The notes below the pieces were generated by a model. That model was not told where the DNA came from. It did no database searches and saw only the letters and a program-made list of their open reading frames with translations. The position numbers and the translations under genes were made by a program. Below, piece by piece: positions 9,933 through 18,323 of a DNA stretch of 43,757 nucleotides (positions within the stretch are counted from its first letter, which is position 1; every line of letters starts with the position of its first letter). Source of the DNA: an uncultured Planctomycetaceae bacterium (lineage in GTDB: Bacteria; Planctomycetota; Planctomycetia; Pirellulales; UBA1268); the NCBI GenBank assembly GCA_903885565.1, contig CAISJI010000261.1, forward strand, positions 1 to 43,757, in the 5' to 3' direction.

Positions 9933-9967
9933 TTGCCCGCTCAAGTGGAGTACGGCATAATGCCGTA
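9933..9967 (+). promoter_or_regulatory. Promoter and operator palindrome of the TacA/TacT-type pair
   Basis: A TTGCCC -35 box (9933-9938), 17-bp spacer and CATAAT -10 box (9956-9961). The -10 lies in the middle of a perfect palindrome, TACGGCAT-A-ATGCCGTA (9951-9967), 50 bp before the antitoxin start. A ribbon-helix-helix antitoxin bound there would block polymerase, the usual autoregulation in this toxin-antitoxin class. Boxes and palindrome are seen; the regulation is inferred. Confidence 0.65.
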
Positions 9968-10016
9968 TCAAGAAAAGAGCCTGTGCCTCACCTCACCCTT
10001 CGGAAAGGTCTCGGCG

Positions 10017-10292
10017 ATGAGCACCGTCCGCTATAGCAAAATCACGATCCGGCAGCCGCAACCGTTGAAAACGAAGATTGCTCGGGCGGCTGCACTGCGG
10101 GGTATGACCGTCACCAGTTTCATCAACGGCATGCTCGAGATTGCTGCCGACAGGACGATCGACCGGATTCAGACCCGCGAACTTTCCGACCGCGATAGCG
10201 ACATCCTCCTGAGCATGCTGCGGAAGCCTCCCGCCCCAAATGCGGCGCTGAAGAAAGCTGCCAAGCGTCTGCGGGGAATTGATCGTGAATGA
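10017..10292 (+). CDS. DUF1778-type ribbon-helix-helix antitoxin
   Basis: 91 residues; ATG 10017 with GGAAAGG about 9 bases upstream. The N-terminal strand YSKITIRQPQPLKTKIARAAALRGMTVTSFINGMLEIAADRTI has the ribbon-helix-helix pattern of DUF1778 (TacA-like) antitoxins. It is followed by a tail (SDRDSDILLSMLRKPPAPNAALKKAAKRLRG) that resembles the toxin-wrapping segment of TacA-like proteins. The gene overlaps the GNAT toxin gene by 8 bp. It probably neutralises the acetyltransferase and represses the operon through the 9951-9967 palindrome. An alternative ATG at 9960 falls inside that palindrome and is less likely. Confidence 0.88.
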   Translation: MSTVRYSKITIRQPQPLKTKIARAAALRGMTVTSFINGMLEIAADRTIDRIQTRELSDRDSDILLSMLRKPPAPNAALKKAAKRLRGIDRE

Positions 10293-10797
10293 GCCGCTCC
10301 GGCTGGAGCCGTTCGACAAGGGGAAACACGACCGGAGCCGGTTCGACTGCGGAGTTGCCCAACTCAATGCATATCTCCGCACAAGCCTTGGACAGCACGG
10401 CCGCAAGGACCTGACCCGCGGATACGTCCTCGCGACCGACAGCGGCACGGTTGCTGGCTACTTCACGCTCGCCGCAGGCAGACTGCAAGTCGGTGTACTG
10501 CCCGAGCCGGGAAAACTTCCCGCCAGAATGCCGCTGCCAACCACGCTGTTGGCGCGGCTGGCAGTCGATCGTGGCTGGCAAGGGCAAGGGATCGGCGGCG
10601 TCCTGCTCGTTCACGCCCTCCGCATTGCCGTGACCGGAGCCGACATGATCGCTGCAGCCGTGATTGAGGTCGAAGCCAAGGACGATGTGGCTAGGTCTTT
10701 CTACGGGCATTTTGGCTTCCGCAGCCTCAAAGACGACCGATTGCACCTGTATCTACCGATGGAGACTGCTCGAACGCTCACCTGCAGATTCTGCTGA
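10285..10797 (+). CDS. GNAT acetyltransferase toxin (TacT-like)
   Basis: 170 residues from GTG 10285, preceded by GCGGGGA at a 7-base spacing; a TTG at 10279 is in frame but too close to that site. Sequence hallmarks of TacT/AtaT-type toxins: FDCGVAQLNAYLR near the start, GYVLATDSGTVAGYFTLA, the acetyl-CoA loop LARLAVDRGWQGQGIGGVLL and the FYGHFGF...LHLYLPM end. Known members acetylate the amino acid on charged tRNAs and stop translation; target specificity cannot be read here. The pair sits between cphA and the ABC/DUF1854 genes, suggesting insertion into a metabolic locus. Confidence 0.9.
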   Translation: MNEPLRLEPFDKGKHDRSRFDCGVAQLNAYLRTSLGQHGRKDLTRGYVLATDSGTVAGYFTLAAGRLQVGVLPEPGKLPARMPLPTTLLARLAVDRGWQGQGIGGVLLVHALRIAVTGADMIAAAVIEVEAKDDVARSFYGHFGFRSLKDDRLHLYLPMETARTLTCRFC

Positions 10798-10971
10798 GGA
10801 GGCTTTTTTCATCGGGCATACTCATTCATATTGATAGGAGAGTTGAGAGATGAGCCCGTTCTGCTCTCAACTGTTCCGGATCACCATCCCACCCCACCTG
10901 CTCGCGAGCAGCCAGCGGCCCCGCTTGTGCGTTGCCGCCCTCCTCCTTTCGAGTGCCCCCACAGCCCGCCC

Positions 10972-13365
10972 ATGAAGCCTTCCCCCACCCCGACCACGTT
11001 CCCGGAGCCGACTGCAGCGGGCAGCCCACTCCTCATCGGCGACCGCTTCCGACTCCTGCCGGGTGAAACGGTGGTGGCGGTCGCCCGGTTTGATCTGGAT
11101 GTGCGGCTTCATTTCACCGACGGCTGGATCGTGCTGACATCTGAGCGACTGCTGGCCGATGCGCCCGCGTCGGCCGATACTGAAGGTTGCTCCTGGGCTC
11201 CCGGCTGCGAGCCCGGGGCCCTTCCCCTGCAGGCCTGGTCCCTCGACGACTCGACCCGGTTTGATGTGCGGGTTCGCAGTGGCGTGGGGCGAATCGAACT
11301 CTCCCAGGCGGGGCGGGTGGTGGCGCGGTGGCTGTTCACGCCAGCCCGCGCCAAGAGCGTGCAGGGCCTGGAGGATGCCTTCGACCAGCGCGGTCTCGCT
11401 GCGGGGGCGGCCCGGGCCAAGGCGGGGCGCGATGAACTCCGGCGGGCTGCTGGAGCCGCGGAAATTTCGACTGCCCGCCCGACTGAAGCTGGCGGGGGCT
11501 CCGCTGCCGACGAAGACGATGACGATCTGACGACCGACTCCCCCGCCACGCTCGGCCGCGCCGCCGATGAGGAGGAGGATGCCGACACCGGCCATGTCGC
11601 CTCCTGGAAGTCGCTGACCCGACTGGTGTCGTTTGCCCGGCCGCATGCAGGGATGGCGCTGTTGGGGGGCGCGCTCTCCTTGGCAGGAACGGCCGCGGCG
11701 CTGGTGCCCCCCTACCTCACGATGCCGCTGGTCGATCAGGTGCTGATCCCGAAGCAGGCTGGCGAAGATGTGCCCTTTGACCGCGTGTGGTGGTTTTTGG
11801 CCGGCCTGGCCGCGGCGGCGCTGGTCGCTTGGCTGCTCGCCTGGGCGCAGTCCTGGACGCTGGCCTGGGTGAGCGAGCGGGTGGCGGCCGATCTGCGGGT
11901 GCGCACCTATTCCCACATGCAAACCCTCTCGCTCGATTTCTTCTCCGGAAAACGCACCGGCGACCTGATGTCGCGTGTGGGGAGCGACACCGATCGCATC
12001 AACAACTTCCTCTCGATCAACCTGATCGAATTTGCCTCCGACGTGATGCTGGTGCTGCTCACGGCGGCCGTGCTCGTCTGGATCAGCCCCTGGCTGGCAC
12101 TGGTGACGCTGGCCCCCTTTCCGCTGGTGGTGTGGCTGGTGTATGCGGTGCGGGAGCGGCTGCGGCGCGGCTTCGCCCGGGCCAGCGTGGCCTGGGCCGA
12201 TATGACCAGCGCCCTGGCCGACACGATTCCGGGCATTCGCGTCGTCAAGGCCTTTGCTCAGGAGACACGCGAGATGGCCCGCTTCCGGGCGGCCAACGAC
12301 AAGGTGCTCGACGCCAACGATCGGGTGAATGTCGTCTGGTCGTTCTTCGGACCGGTGGTCAGCCTGTTCAGCGAAGTGGGGCTGCTGGTGGTGTGGGCCG
12401 CCGGGGCTTGGCTGGTCTTCGGTGGCTCCGTCACCGTCGGTGCGCTCACCGCCTTCCTCGCCTACATCTCGCGGTTTTACGGCCGCGTGGAATCGATGAT
12501 TCGGATGGTGCCGGCCACGCAGCGGGCCTCGGCCAGCGCCCAGCGCATTTTTGAAATCCTCGATTGCAAGCCCTCGGTGGCTGAAGATCCGCGACCGATC
12601 AAGCCGGGCCGCGTGCGGGGCCGCATCGAAATTTCGGGGGTCCATTTCCGCTATGGCACCCGCGAGATCCTTCATGGTGTCGATCTGGTGATCGAGCCGG
12701 GGGAGATGATCGGGCTGGTGGGGGCGAGCGGTTCGGGCAAGACAACGCTGGCGAATCTGGTCTGCCGGTTCTACGATCCCTCCAGCGGCTCGATCTCCGT
12801 CGATGGCATCGATCTGCGCCGGCTCTCCATCACCGACTATCGACGGAATCTCGGCTGCGTGCTTCAGGAGCCGTTTCTGTTTTTCGGCAGCGTTGCGGAG
12901 AACATCGCCTACGGCTGCCCCGACGCTTCGCGGGAGCGGATCGTGGCGGCGGCCCGTGCCGCCGGGGCCCACGAATTCATCCTCGCCCTTCCCTCTGCCT
13001 ACGATTCCCGCGTGGGGGAGCGGGGCGGCTCGCTCTCCGGCGGCGAGCGGCAGCGGCTCTCCATCGCGCGGGCGCTGCTGGTCGATCCGGCCATCCTCGT
13101 GCTCGACGAAGCCACCTCCAGCGTCGATCCCGAAACGGAGTCGGTGATCCAAGAGGCGATCGATCGGCTCGTGACGGGTCGCACCACGCTGGCCATCGCC
13201 CACCGCCTCTCCACGCTCCGGCGTGCCAACCGGTTGGTGGTGCTCGACAACGGCCGCATCGTGGAGGTGGGCACACACGACCAACTGCTCGCGGCCGACG
13301 GTGCCTACTCCCGGCTCTACCACGCCCAATCGAAAGCGGCGCAGGAAGCCGCTGCCGGGATCTGA
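10972..13365 (+). CDS. ABC exporter (fused permease-ATPase), cyanophycin-locus type
   Basis: 797 residues from ATG 10972; the longer upstream frame is Pro-rich and not credible. Three parts are visible. An N-terminal soluble domain of about 160 residues has a beta-rich start (LLPGETVVAVARFDLDVRLHF, then GWIVLTSERLL), joined by an acidic linker (EDDDDLT...DEEEDAD). A type IV exporter membrane domain of six helices spans about 220-500. The ATPase has Walker A GASGSGKTT near 584, signature LSGGERQRL near 688 and Walker B ILVLDEATSSVDP near 708. It most likely works as a homodimer. The next gene encodes DUF1854. I recall this ABC plus DUF1854 pair as a neighbour of cyanophycin synthetase in other bacteria, and cphA is 2.4 kb away. 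The substrate is unknown. Confidence 0.9.
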   Translation: MKPSPTPTTFPEPTAAGSPLLIGDRFRLLPGETVVAVARFDLDVRLHFTDGWIVLTSERLLADAPASADTEGCSWAPGCEPGALPLQAWSLDDSTRFDVRVRSGVGRIELSQAGRVVARWLFTPARAKSVQGLEDAFDQRGLAAGAARAKAGRDELRRAAGAAEISTARPTEAGGGSAADEDDDDLTTDSPATLGRAADEEEDADTGHVASWKSLTRLVSFARPHAGMALLGGALSLAGTAAALVPPYLTMPLVDQVLIPKQAGEDVPFDRVWWFLAGLAAAALVAWLLAWAQSWTLAWVSERVAADLRVRTYSHMQTLSLDFFSGKRTGDLMSRVGSDTDRINNFLSINLIEFASDVMLVLLTAAVLVWISPWLALVTLAPFPLVVWLVYAVRERLRRGFARASVAWADMTSALADTIPGIRVVKAFAQETREMARFRAANDKVLDANDRVNVVWSFFGPVVSLFSEVGLLVVWAAGAWLVFGGSVTVGALTAFLAYISRFYGRVESMIRMVPATQRASASAQRIFEILDCKPSVAEDPRPIKPGRVRGRIEISGVHFRYGTREILHGVDLVIEPGEMIGLVGASGSGKTTLANLVCRFYDPSSGSISVDGIDLRRLSITDYRRNLGCVLQEPFLFFGSVAENIAYGCPDASRERIVAAARAAGAHEFILALPSAYDSRVGERGGSLSGGERQRLSIARALLVDPAILVLDEATSSVDPETESVIQEAIDRLVTGRTTLAIAHRLSTLRRANRLVVLDNGRIVEVGTHDQLLAADGAYSRLYHAQSKAAQEAAAGI

Positions 13366-13386
13366 CTTTCTCAAGGACTCTTGCTT

Positions 13387-13884
13387 ATGACCACTGCCCC
13401 TCGCCTCCCCGCCGAGCCATCCCGCCTGCCCTGGCAATTGGAGCGCAAGCCGCATGGCCGGCTCGATTTCGTCGATGCCGCCGGTCGCCGCTGGGTCGAT
13501 GTTGATGTGCTGCGATCCTTCCCTGTGACGGCGCCTGAGGGGCATGTGGCGATCGTGGCGGAGGATGGCACGGAACTGGCCTGGATCGATGCCCTCGCCG
13601 ATGTCGACCCCGGCCTGCGGGGCCTGCTGGTGGAGGAGTTGGCCGCCCGGGAATTCCTCCCGGTGATCGAGAGCATCGAGGCGGTCTCTGACGGCGACCC
13701 TGCCGAATGGGCGGTCATCACCGATCGGGGCCCCCGGCGGTTTACCGTCTCCGGGCCGGACGATGTCGATCGGCTGGCCGACTCAAGCGCCGTGGTCGTT
13801 GACACTTTTGGGGTGCGGTATCAGATCCGCAGCGTCACCGCCCTCGACCCCCAAAGCCGGCGGCTGTTCGAAAAGAATTTTTAG
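13387..13884 (+). CDS. DUF1854 protein
   Basis: 165 residues from ATG 13387 (AAGGA about 9 bases upstream; an in-frame TTG at 13381 is too close to it). The sequence fits DUF1854: an opening WQLERKPHGRLDFVDAAG, a central GHVAIVAEDGTELAWIDAL, then DPGLRGLLVEELAAREFLPVI, and a C-terminal VVDTFGVRYQIRSVTALDPQSRRLFE. No signal peptide or membrane helix, so cytoplasmic. It starts 21 bp after the ABC exporter stop, clearly the same operon. The domain's biochemical role is unknown to me; gene context suggests it assists the exporter or polymer handling. Confidence 0.85.
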   Translation: MTTAPRLPAEPSRLPWQLERKPHGRLDFVDAAGRRWVDVDVLRSFPVTAPEGHVAIVAEDGTELAWIDALADVDPGLRGLLVEELAAREFLPVIESIEAVSDGDPAEWAVITDRGPRRFTVSGPDDVDRLADSSAVVVDTFGVRYQIRSVTALDPQSRRLFEKNF

Positions 13885-13978
13885 CCTCCCAGATTCCGGC
13901 TCTCCCCCAAATCGACGGAATCTGCCCCGGCGGCCCCGTAAGCTGGTTGGGTTGCGCCGTTGGTGCGGGATGAGGGGG

Positions 13979-14009
13979 GCTTTTTTTGGGGAAAAATCCC
14001 AAAAAAAGC
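13979..14009. repeat. Perfect 12-bp inverted repeat between DUF1854 and YTV genes
   Basis: GCTTTTTTTGGG (13979-13990), a 7-nt loop, then CCCAAAAAAAGC (13998-14009). It lies 95 bp after the DUF1854 stop and 67 bp before the YTV start. The stem is A/U-rich with no following U-run, so it is not a textbook terminator; it could end the ABC/DUF1854 transcript or act as a protein site for the YTV gene. Confidence 0.6.
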
Positions 14010-14075
14010 TGAACAAAACGCTTGAATGCCGCGTTGAGGGGATTAGTCTCGATGGGGTCCACATCAGGAGAAACC

Positions 14076-15869
14076 ATGATGACCCTGCTCGCCCGCCGCC
14101 CGTTGCGTTTTGTCTCCACCCCGGCCCAGTCGTTGCTGTGCACGGCAGCCGTGCTGGCCAATCTGGTGCCGGCACCCGTCCTCGCCCAGTGCTGCGGTCA
14201 GGCCGCTGCGCCGGCGCCGGTGGCCACACAGACCTACCGTCTCGATTTTCAAACTGTCTATGACGAGCAGCAGGTGACCGCATCGGTCGTCACCTACGAA
14301 ACCGTCTACGACACCCGCAACTACACCGTGAGCAAGCCGGTGTGGGAGACGCAGACCACCGAGCGCCGCTACACCGTGCAGCGCCCAGTGTGGGAAACAT
14401 CGACGCGTGAAGAGCGGTTCACCGTCATGAAGCCGGTCTACGAGACCGTCATCCAGGACAACAGCTACAACCAGGTTCGCGATGTCGTGGAGACGAGCAA
14501 TCGCGAGGAACGCTTCACCGTCATGAAGCCGGTGTATGAAACCGCCATGCAGCAGCAGGTGAGCGTCGTACGGAAGCCGGTGTATGAGACAGCCGAGCGG
14601 GAGGAAGCCTACACCGTGGCCGAACCGGTCACCACGCTGCGCACCACCTACGCCGACCGCGGCGGCTACGTCGATCAGGTCACGCCAATGGTTGCCCCCG
14701 GCACCACGCAACTGGGCTATGTGCAGGGCGGCTGGGCCGTCCATCCGGTCACCGGCCAGCCGGTCTGGCAGCCGGGCGGCTATGGCTGGACGATGACCCC
14801 TGGTGTGGTCATGCAGCAGGTCAACCGCGTCTACCAGCCCAATGTCGTGGCGATGCAGGTGCCCGAGACGACGATGGTCAACCGGGTGGTCACCCGCAAG
14901 GTGCCGGTGCAGACGATGCGTTATGTCGACGAGCAGGTGGTGCAGCAGGTGCCCGTGCAGACGGTGCGGATGGTGCCCGAGGAGCAGGTCCGTCAGGTGC
15001 CGGTGCAGACCGTTCGCAAGGTTGTCGAGCGGGTGGAGAACAAGGTGCCCGTGCAGGTCTGCCGGATGGTGCCCGAGGAGCAGGTTCGTCAGGTGCCGGT
15101 GCAGGTGTGCAAGTATGTCGCCGAGGAGCGGGTGGAGCCGGTCAGCGTGCAGGTATACAAGATCGTCACGGAGCAACGCACCGCACAGGTGCCGCGCGTC
15201 GTGGAGAAACGGGTGCCCTACACCTACACTGTTCGCTCTCCGCGGCAGGTTGTGATGCGGGTGCCGCTCGACGCCTGCGGCAATCCGCTGCCCGCTCAGG
15301 CAGTGGCCCCCGCGAGTGCCACTGGGGCTGTGGTTCCGGCCACGGCGCTCACCCCCGCCGCAGCGGTTGCCAAGCCAGCCTCTCCGCCTCAGGTCTCGCC
15401 GACTCCGACCGCCCCCCCGAGCCTGGCCGCCCCGGCGGCTGACGCCGGGCCTCAAAAAACCTACAGCGACAAGCCGGCCCAAACCCCAAAGGTCGAGGAG
15501 GGCTGGAAGGGCTCGAGTCTTGAGCATGTTGAGCCAGGGAAGAGCGCCGGCGATGCCGTTCCCACTCCGGCAGGCAGCGTGCTGGCGGAGAAGCCGGCCG
15601 ATATGAACACCAGCCTGAAGCCGATCGAGACAATCCCCACGCCCAGCCCTCTGACAAAGCCCCCCGCCGCGACCGTGGCCCCGCCAGCCCTCGATTCGCG
15701 ACTCCGCTTCGATGCTCCCCAGACACCGGCAGCCACCCCGGCAGCCGAACAGCAGGGGCCCGCGGTGGAGCCGGCCCTGCCGACCGGATCGGCGAAGGAT
15801 GTGCCGGCAGCAGGGACATCCGCCTTGCCACTGCGTTCGATCGTTCCCGTGGGTGATCGCTCGACCTGA
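14076..15869 (+). CDS. YTV-repeat planctomycete envelope protein
   Basis: 597 residues; CAGGAG lies 5 bases before ATG 14076 and 8 before ATG 14079, so either may be used. A signal peptide ends at VLAQ, followed by CCG. Residues of about 70-190 carry repeats of the form (Y/F)TV-x-(K/R)P-V-(W/Y)-E-T (YTVSKPVWET, YTVQRPVWET, FTVMKPVYET twice, RKPVYET). Residues of about 270-375 carry a second array of short VPVQ units (VPVQTVRMVPEEQVRQ, VPVQVCRMVPEEQVRQ). The last 200 residues are a Pro/Ala/Thr-rich tail. YTV-domain proteins are described as planctomycete cell-wall proteins; two of the VPVQ units carry a Cys that could crosslink. The long reverse frame over this gene is an artefact of the repeats. 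Confidence 0.88.
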   Translation: MMTLLARRPLRFVSTPAQSLLCTAAVLANLVPAPVLAQCCGQAAAPAPVATQTYRLDFQTVYDEQQVTASVVTYETVYDTRNYTVSKPVWETQTTERRYTVQRPVWETSTREERFTVMKPVYETVIQDNSYNQVRDVVETSNREERFTVMKPVYETAMQQQVSVVRKPVYETAEREEAYTVAEPVTTLRTTYADRGGYVDQVTPMVAPGTTQLGYVQGGWAVHPVTGQPVWQPGGYGWTMTPGVVMQQVNRVYQPNVVAMQVPETTMVNRVVTRKVPVQTMRYVDEQVVQQVPVQTVRMVPEEQVRQVPVQTVRKVVERVENKVPVQVCRMVPEEQVRQVPVQVCKYVAEERVEPVSVQVYKIVTEQRTAQVPRVVEKRVPYTYTVRSPRQVVMRVPLDACGNPLPAQAVAPASATGAVVPATALTPAAAVAKPASPPQVSPTPTAPPSLAAPAADAGPQKTYSDKPAQTPKVEEGWKGSSLEHVEPGKSAGDAVPTPAGSVLAEKPADMNTSLKPIETIPTPSPLTKPPAATVAPPALDSRLRFDAPQTPAATPAAEQQGPAVEPALPTGSAKDVPAAGTSALPLRSIVPVGDRST

Positions 15870-16088
15870 TCTGGCGATCTCCGCCCGCGCGTGCTGACTG
15901 GCGGCTCGGCTGGGGGGCTGGCTCAACAGGTCGCCTCCTTGCCACTGTGTGGCTGAAGGGGTAGTTTCAGCAGCGCCAGCAGCGTCCCTCCCTCTCTCCT
16001 CCAGCCGGCCGCGGAAGTCCCCGTCGGCCACTTTTTCCGGAGAGAGCATGGGGCTGCCATCCGCACCAGCACCCTTCAGGAGAATCCC

Positions 16089-17324
16089 GTGAGCAAGGCC
16101 AGCAAGATCAAGGTTCTGGGGCCGGTTGTGGAACTCGATGGCGACGAGATGACGCGGATCATCTGGCAGTTCATCAAGGATCAGCTCGTACTCCCCTATC
16201 TCGACATCGATCTCAAATATTACGACCTCTCGATCACCAACCGCGACGCCACCGGGGATCAGGTCACGATCGATGCGGCCCATGCGATCAAGGAACATGG
16301 CGTGGGCGTGAAATGCGCCACGATCACGCCTGACGAGGCCCGCGTCGAGGAATTCAAGCTCAAGAAGATGTGGAAGAGCCCCAACGGCACGATCCGCAAC
16401 ATTCTCGGGGGCGTGATCTTCCGCGAGCCGATCATCATCAGCAATATCCCGCGGCTCGTGCCGGGCTGGACGAAGCCGATCGTGGTGGGCCGCCATGCTT
16501 TCGGCGATCAATACCGCGCTACCGACGTGAAGATTCCGGGAGCGGGCACGCTGACGCTCACCTTCACCCCGGCCGACAATTCCAAGCCGCTGGAGATGCA
16601 GGTGTATGAATTCCCATCGGCCGGTGTGGCGATGGCGATGTACAACCTCGACGACTCAATCCGCGATTTCGCCCGGGCCAGCTTCCGCTACGGCCTGGCC
16701 AGGTCCTATCCGGTCTATCTCTCCACGAAGAACACGATCCTCAAGGCCTACGACGGCCGGTTCAAGGACATCTTCCAGGAGATCTTCGACGCCGAGTTCG
16801 CTCACGAATTTGCCGCCAAAAAAATCGGCTACGAACATCGGCTCATCGACGACATGGTCGCTTCGGCGCTCAAGTGGGAGGGGGGCTACGTGTGGGCCTG
16901 CAAGAACTACGACGGGGATGTGCAAAGCGACATCGTGGCTCAAGGTTTCGGATCGCTCGGGCTGATGACCAGCGTGCTGATGACGCCGGATGGCCGCACC
17001 GTGGAAGCCGAAGCGGCCCATGGCACGGTCACCCGCCACTACCGTCAGCACCAGCAGGGCAAGCCCACCTCCACCAATCCGATCGCCTCGATCTTCGCCT
17101 GGACCCGCGGCCTGGCCCATCGTGGCAAACTCGACAACACCCCTGCCGTGACCCAGTTTGCCGACACGCTGGAGGCGGTCTGCATCGAGACGGTGGAATC
17201 GGGCAAAATGACGAAGGATCTGGCGATGCTGATCGGCCCCCAGCAGCCGCATCTCACCACGCAGGATTTTCTGGCGGCGATCAACGAGAATCTGAGCCGT
17301 GCCGTCACCCGGCTGCGGGCTTAA
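16089..17324 (+). CDS. icd: NADP-dependent isocitrate dehydrogenase
   Basis: 411 residues from GTG 16089 with AGGAG about 8 bases upstream. Oxidative decarboxylation of isocitrate to 2-oxoglutarate in the TCA cycle. The sequence is of the homodimeric type related to eukaryotic NADP enzymes: [21 protein letters not shown]-like segment [18 protein letters not shown], the substrate loop [13 protein letters not shown], then the metal/substrate region [23 protein letters not shown] and the NADP loop [12 protein letters not shown]. Length is normal for the family. It is monocistronic, with about 220 bp upstream and 93 bp before the ThuA gene. The call is secure. Confidence 0.96.
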   Translation: MSKASKIKVLGPVVELDGDEMTRIIWQFIKDQLVLPYLDIDLKYYDLSITNRDATGDQVTIDAAHAIKEHGVGVKCATITPDEARVEEFKLKKMWKSPNGTIRNILGGVIFREPIIISNIPRLVPGWTKPIVVGRHAFGDQYRATDVKIPGAGTLTLTFTPADNSKPLEMQVYEFPSAGVAMAMYNLDDSIRDFARASFRYGLARSYPVYLSTKNTILKAYDGRFKDIFQEIFDAEFAHEFAAKKIGYEHRLIDDMVASALKWEGGYVWACKNYDGDVQSDIVAQGFGSLGLMTSVLMTPDGRTVEAEAAHGTVTRHYRQHQQGKPTSTNPIASIFAWTRGLAHRGKLDNTPAVTQFADTLEAVCIETVESGKMTKDLAMLIGPQQPHLTTQDFLAAINENLSRAVTRLRA

Positions 17325-17417
17325 GGCATTGTTCGCTCCAGCGGGGATCGTTCTCCTGCCCGATCTGCCCTGCTCTCTTCCTTCTTTCCTCATTTCCTTC
17401 TTGGGAGGCTTTCCCCG

Positions 17418-18311
17418 ATGCGACGGTTTCTGCTGCTCTGCTCGCTGAGCTTGGTGCTCTGTTGCTCGCTCGGACTACCGACCGCCCACAGTGCCGAACC
17501 GCTGCGGGCGCTCATCGTTGACGGCCAGAACAACCATGGCAACTGGCCGCAGACGACGAAAATGATGAAGGCCTATCTGGAGCAGAGCGGCCTGTTTACA
17601 GTCGATGTCATCACGCATGCCCCGCAGGGGGAAGACCCCGGCTTCAAGCCCGCCTTCGCCGACTACGCCGTGGTGGTGAGTAACTTCGGCCATGGCGCCG
17701 CCCCCTGGCCGGCAGAAACCCGCCAGGCCTTTGAGGACTTTGTGCGTGGTGGCGGCGGGCTGGTGGTGGTGCATGCGGCCGACAACTCCTTCCCGGAATG
17801 GCCCGCCTACAACGAGATGATCGGACTCGGCGGCTGGGGTGGCCGCACCGAGAAGAGTGGACCGTATGTCTATCTCAACGATGCCGGCGAAACGGTGCGC
17901 GATGATTCCGCCGGCAACGGCGGCAACCATGGACCGCAGTGGGCCTTTCCCCTGATCGTGCGCGATCGGGAACATCCTGTGACCAAGGGGATGCCGCCGG
18001 TTTGGACCCATTGTCAGGACGAACTCTACGACAAGCTCCGCGGCCCCGCGCAGAACATGCAGATTCTCGCCACCGCCTTTTCACCGATCACAAAGCGCCA
18101 TGAGCCGATGATCATGACGATCGAGTATGGCAAGGGGCGGGTGTTCCACACCCCGATGGGCCACGCCGACGAATCGCAGGAATGCGTGGGCTTCATCACC
18201 ACGCTCTGCCGCGGTGCGGAGTGGGCGGCCCGCGGCACCGTTTCCCTGCCGATCCCGGACGATTTTCCCAGCGCCGAGAAAACCAGCCGCCGGCCCTTCG
18301 CCAGCAGATAA
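17418..18311 (+). CDS. Secreted ThuA-like domain protein
   Basis: 297 residues; GGGAGG about 11 bases before ATG 17418. A signal peptide (RRFLLLCSLSLVLCCSLGLPTAHSA) precedes a ThuA fold, a class I glutamine-amidotransferase-like domain: LRALIVDGQNNHGNWPQTT, YAVVVSNFGHGAAPW, FVRGGGGLVVVHAADNSFPEW, HPVTKGMPPVWTHCQDELY, and MTIEYGKGRVFHTPMGH. Named for a trehalose-utilisation gene, the family is very common in planctomycetes, often next to sugar-degrading enzymes; its reaction is unproven. No sugar genes flank it here. The TPR regulator gene starts 12 bp downstream, so the two are probably cotranscribed. Confidence 0.9.
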   Translation: MRRFLLLCSLSLVLCCSLGLPTAHSAEPLRALIVDGQNNHGNWPQTTKMMKAYLEQSGLFTVDVITHAPQGEDPGFKPAFADYAVVVSNFGHGAAPWPAETRQAFEDFVRGGGGLVVVHAADNSFPEWPAYNEMIGLGGWGGRTEKSGPYVYLNDAGETVRDDSAGNGGNHGPQWAFPLIVRDREHPVTKGMPPVWTHCQDELYDKLRGPAQNMQILATAFSPITKRHEPMIMTIEYGKGRVFHTPMGHADESQECVGFITTLCRGAEWAARGTVSLPIPDDFPSAEKTSRRPFASR

Positions 18312-18323
18312 CAGGAATCAACC

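Noticed and set aside
10867..13545. 892-codon open frame on the minus strand
   Set aside because: Antisense to the ABC exporter; His/Gly/Arg-rich with no domain. High GC produces long antisense frames.
14064..16511. 815-codon open frame on the minus strand
   Set aside because: Antisense to the YTV gene and into icd; its His/Leu/Asp-rich repeats are the reverse reading of the VPVQ repeats, and both plus-strand genes have clear domains, starts and ribosome sites.
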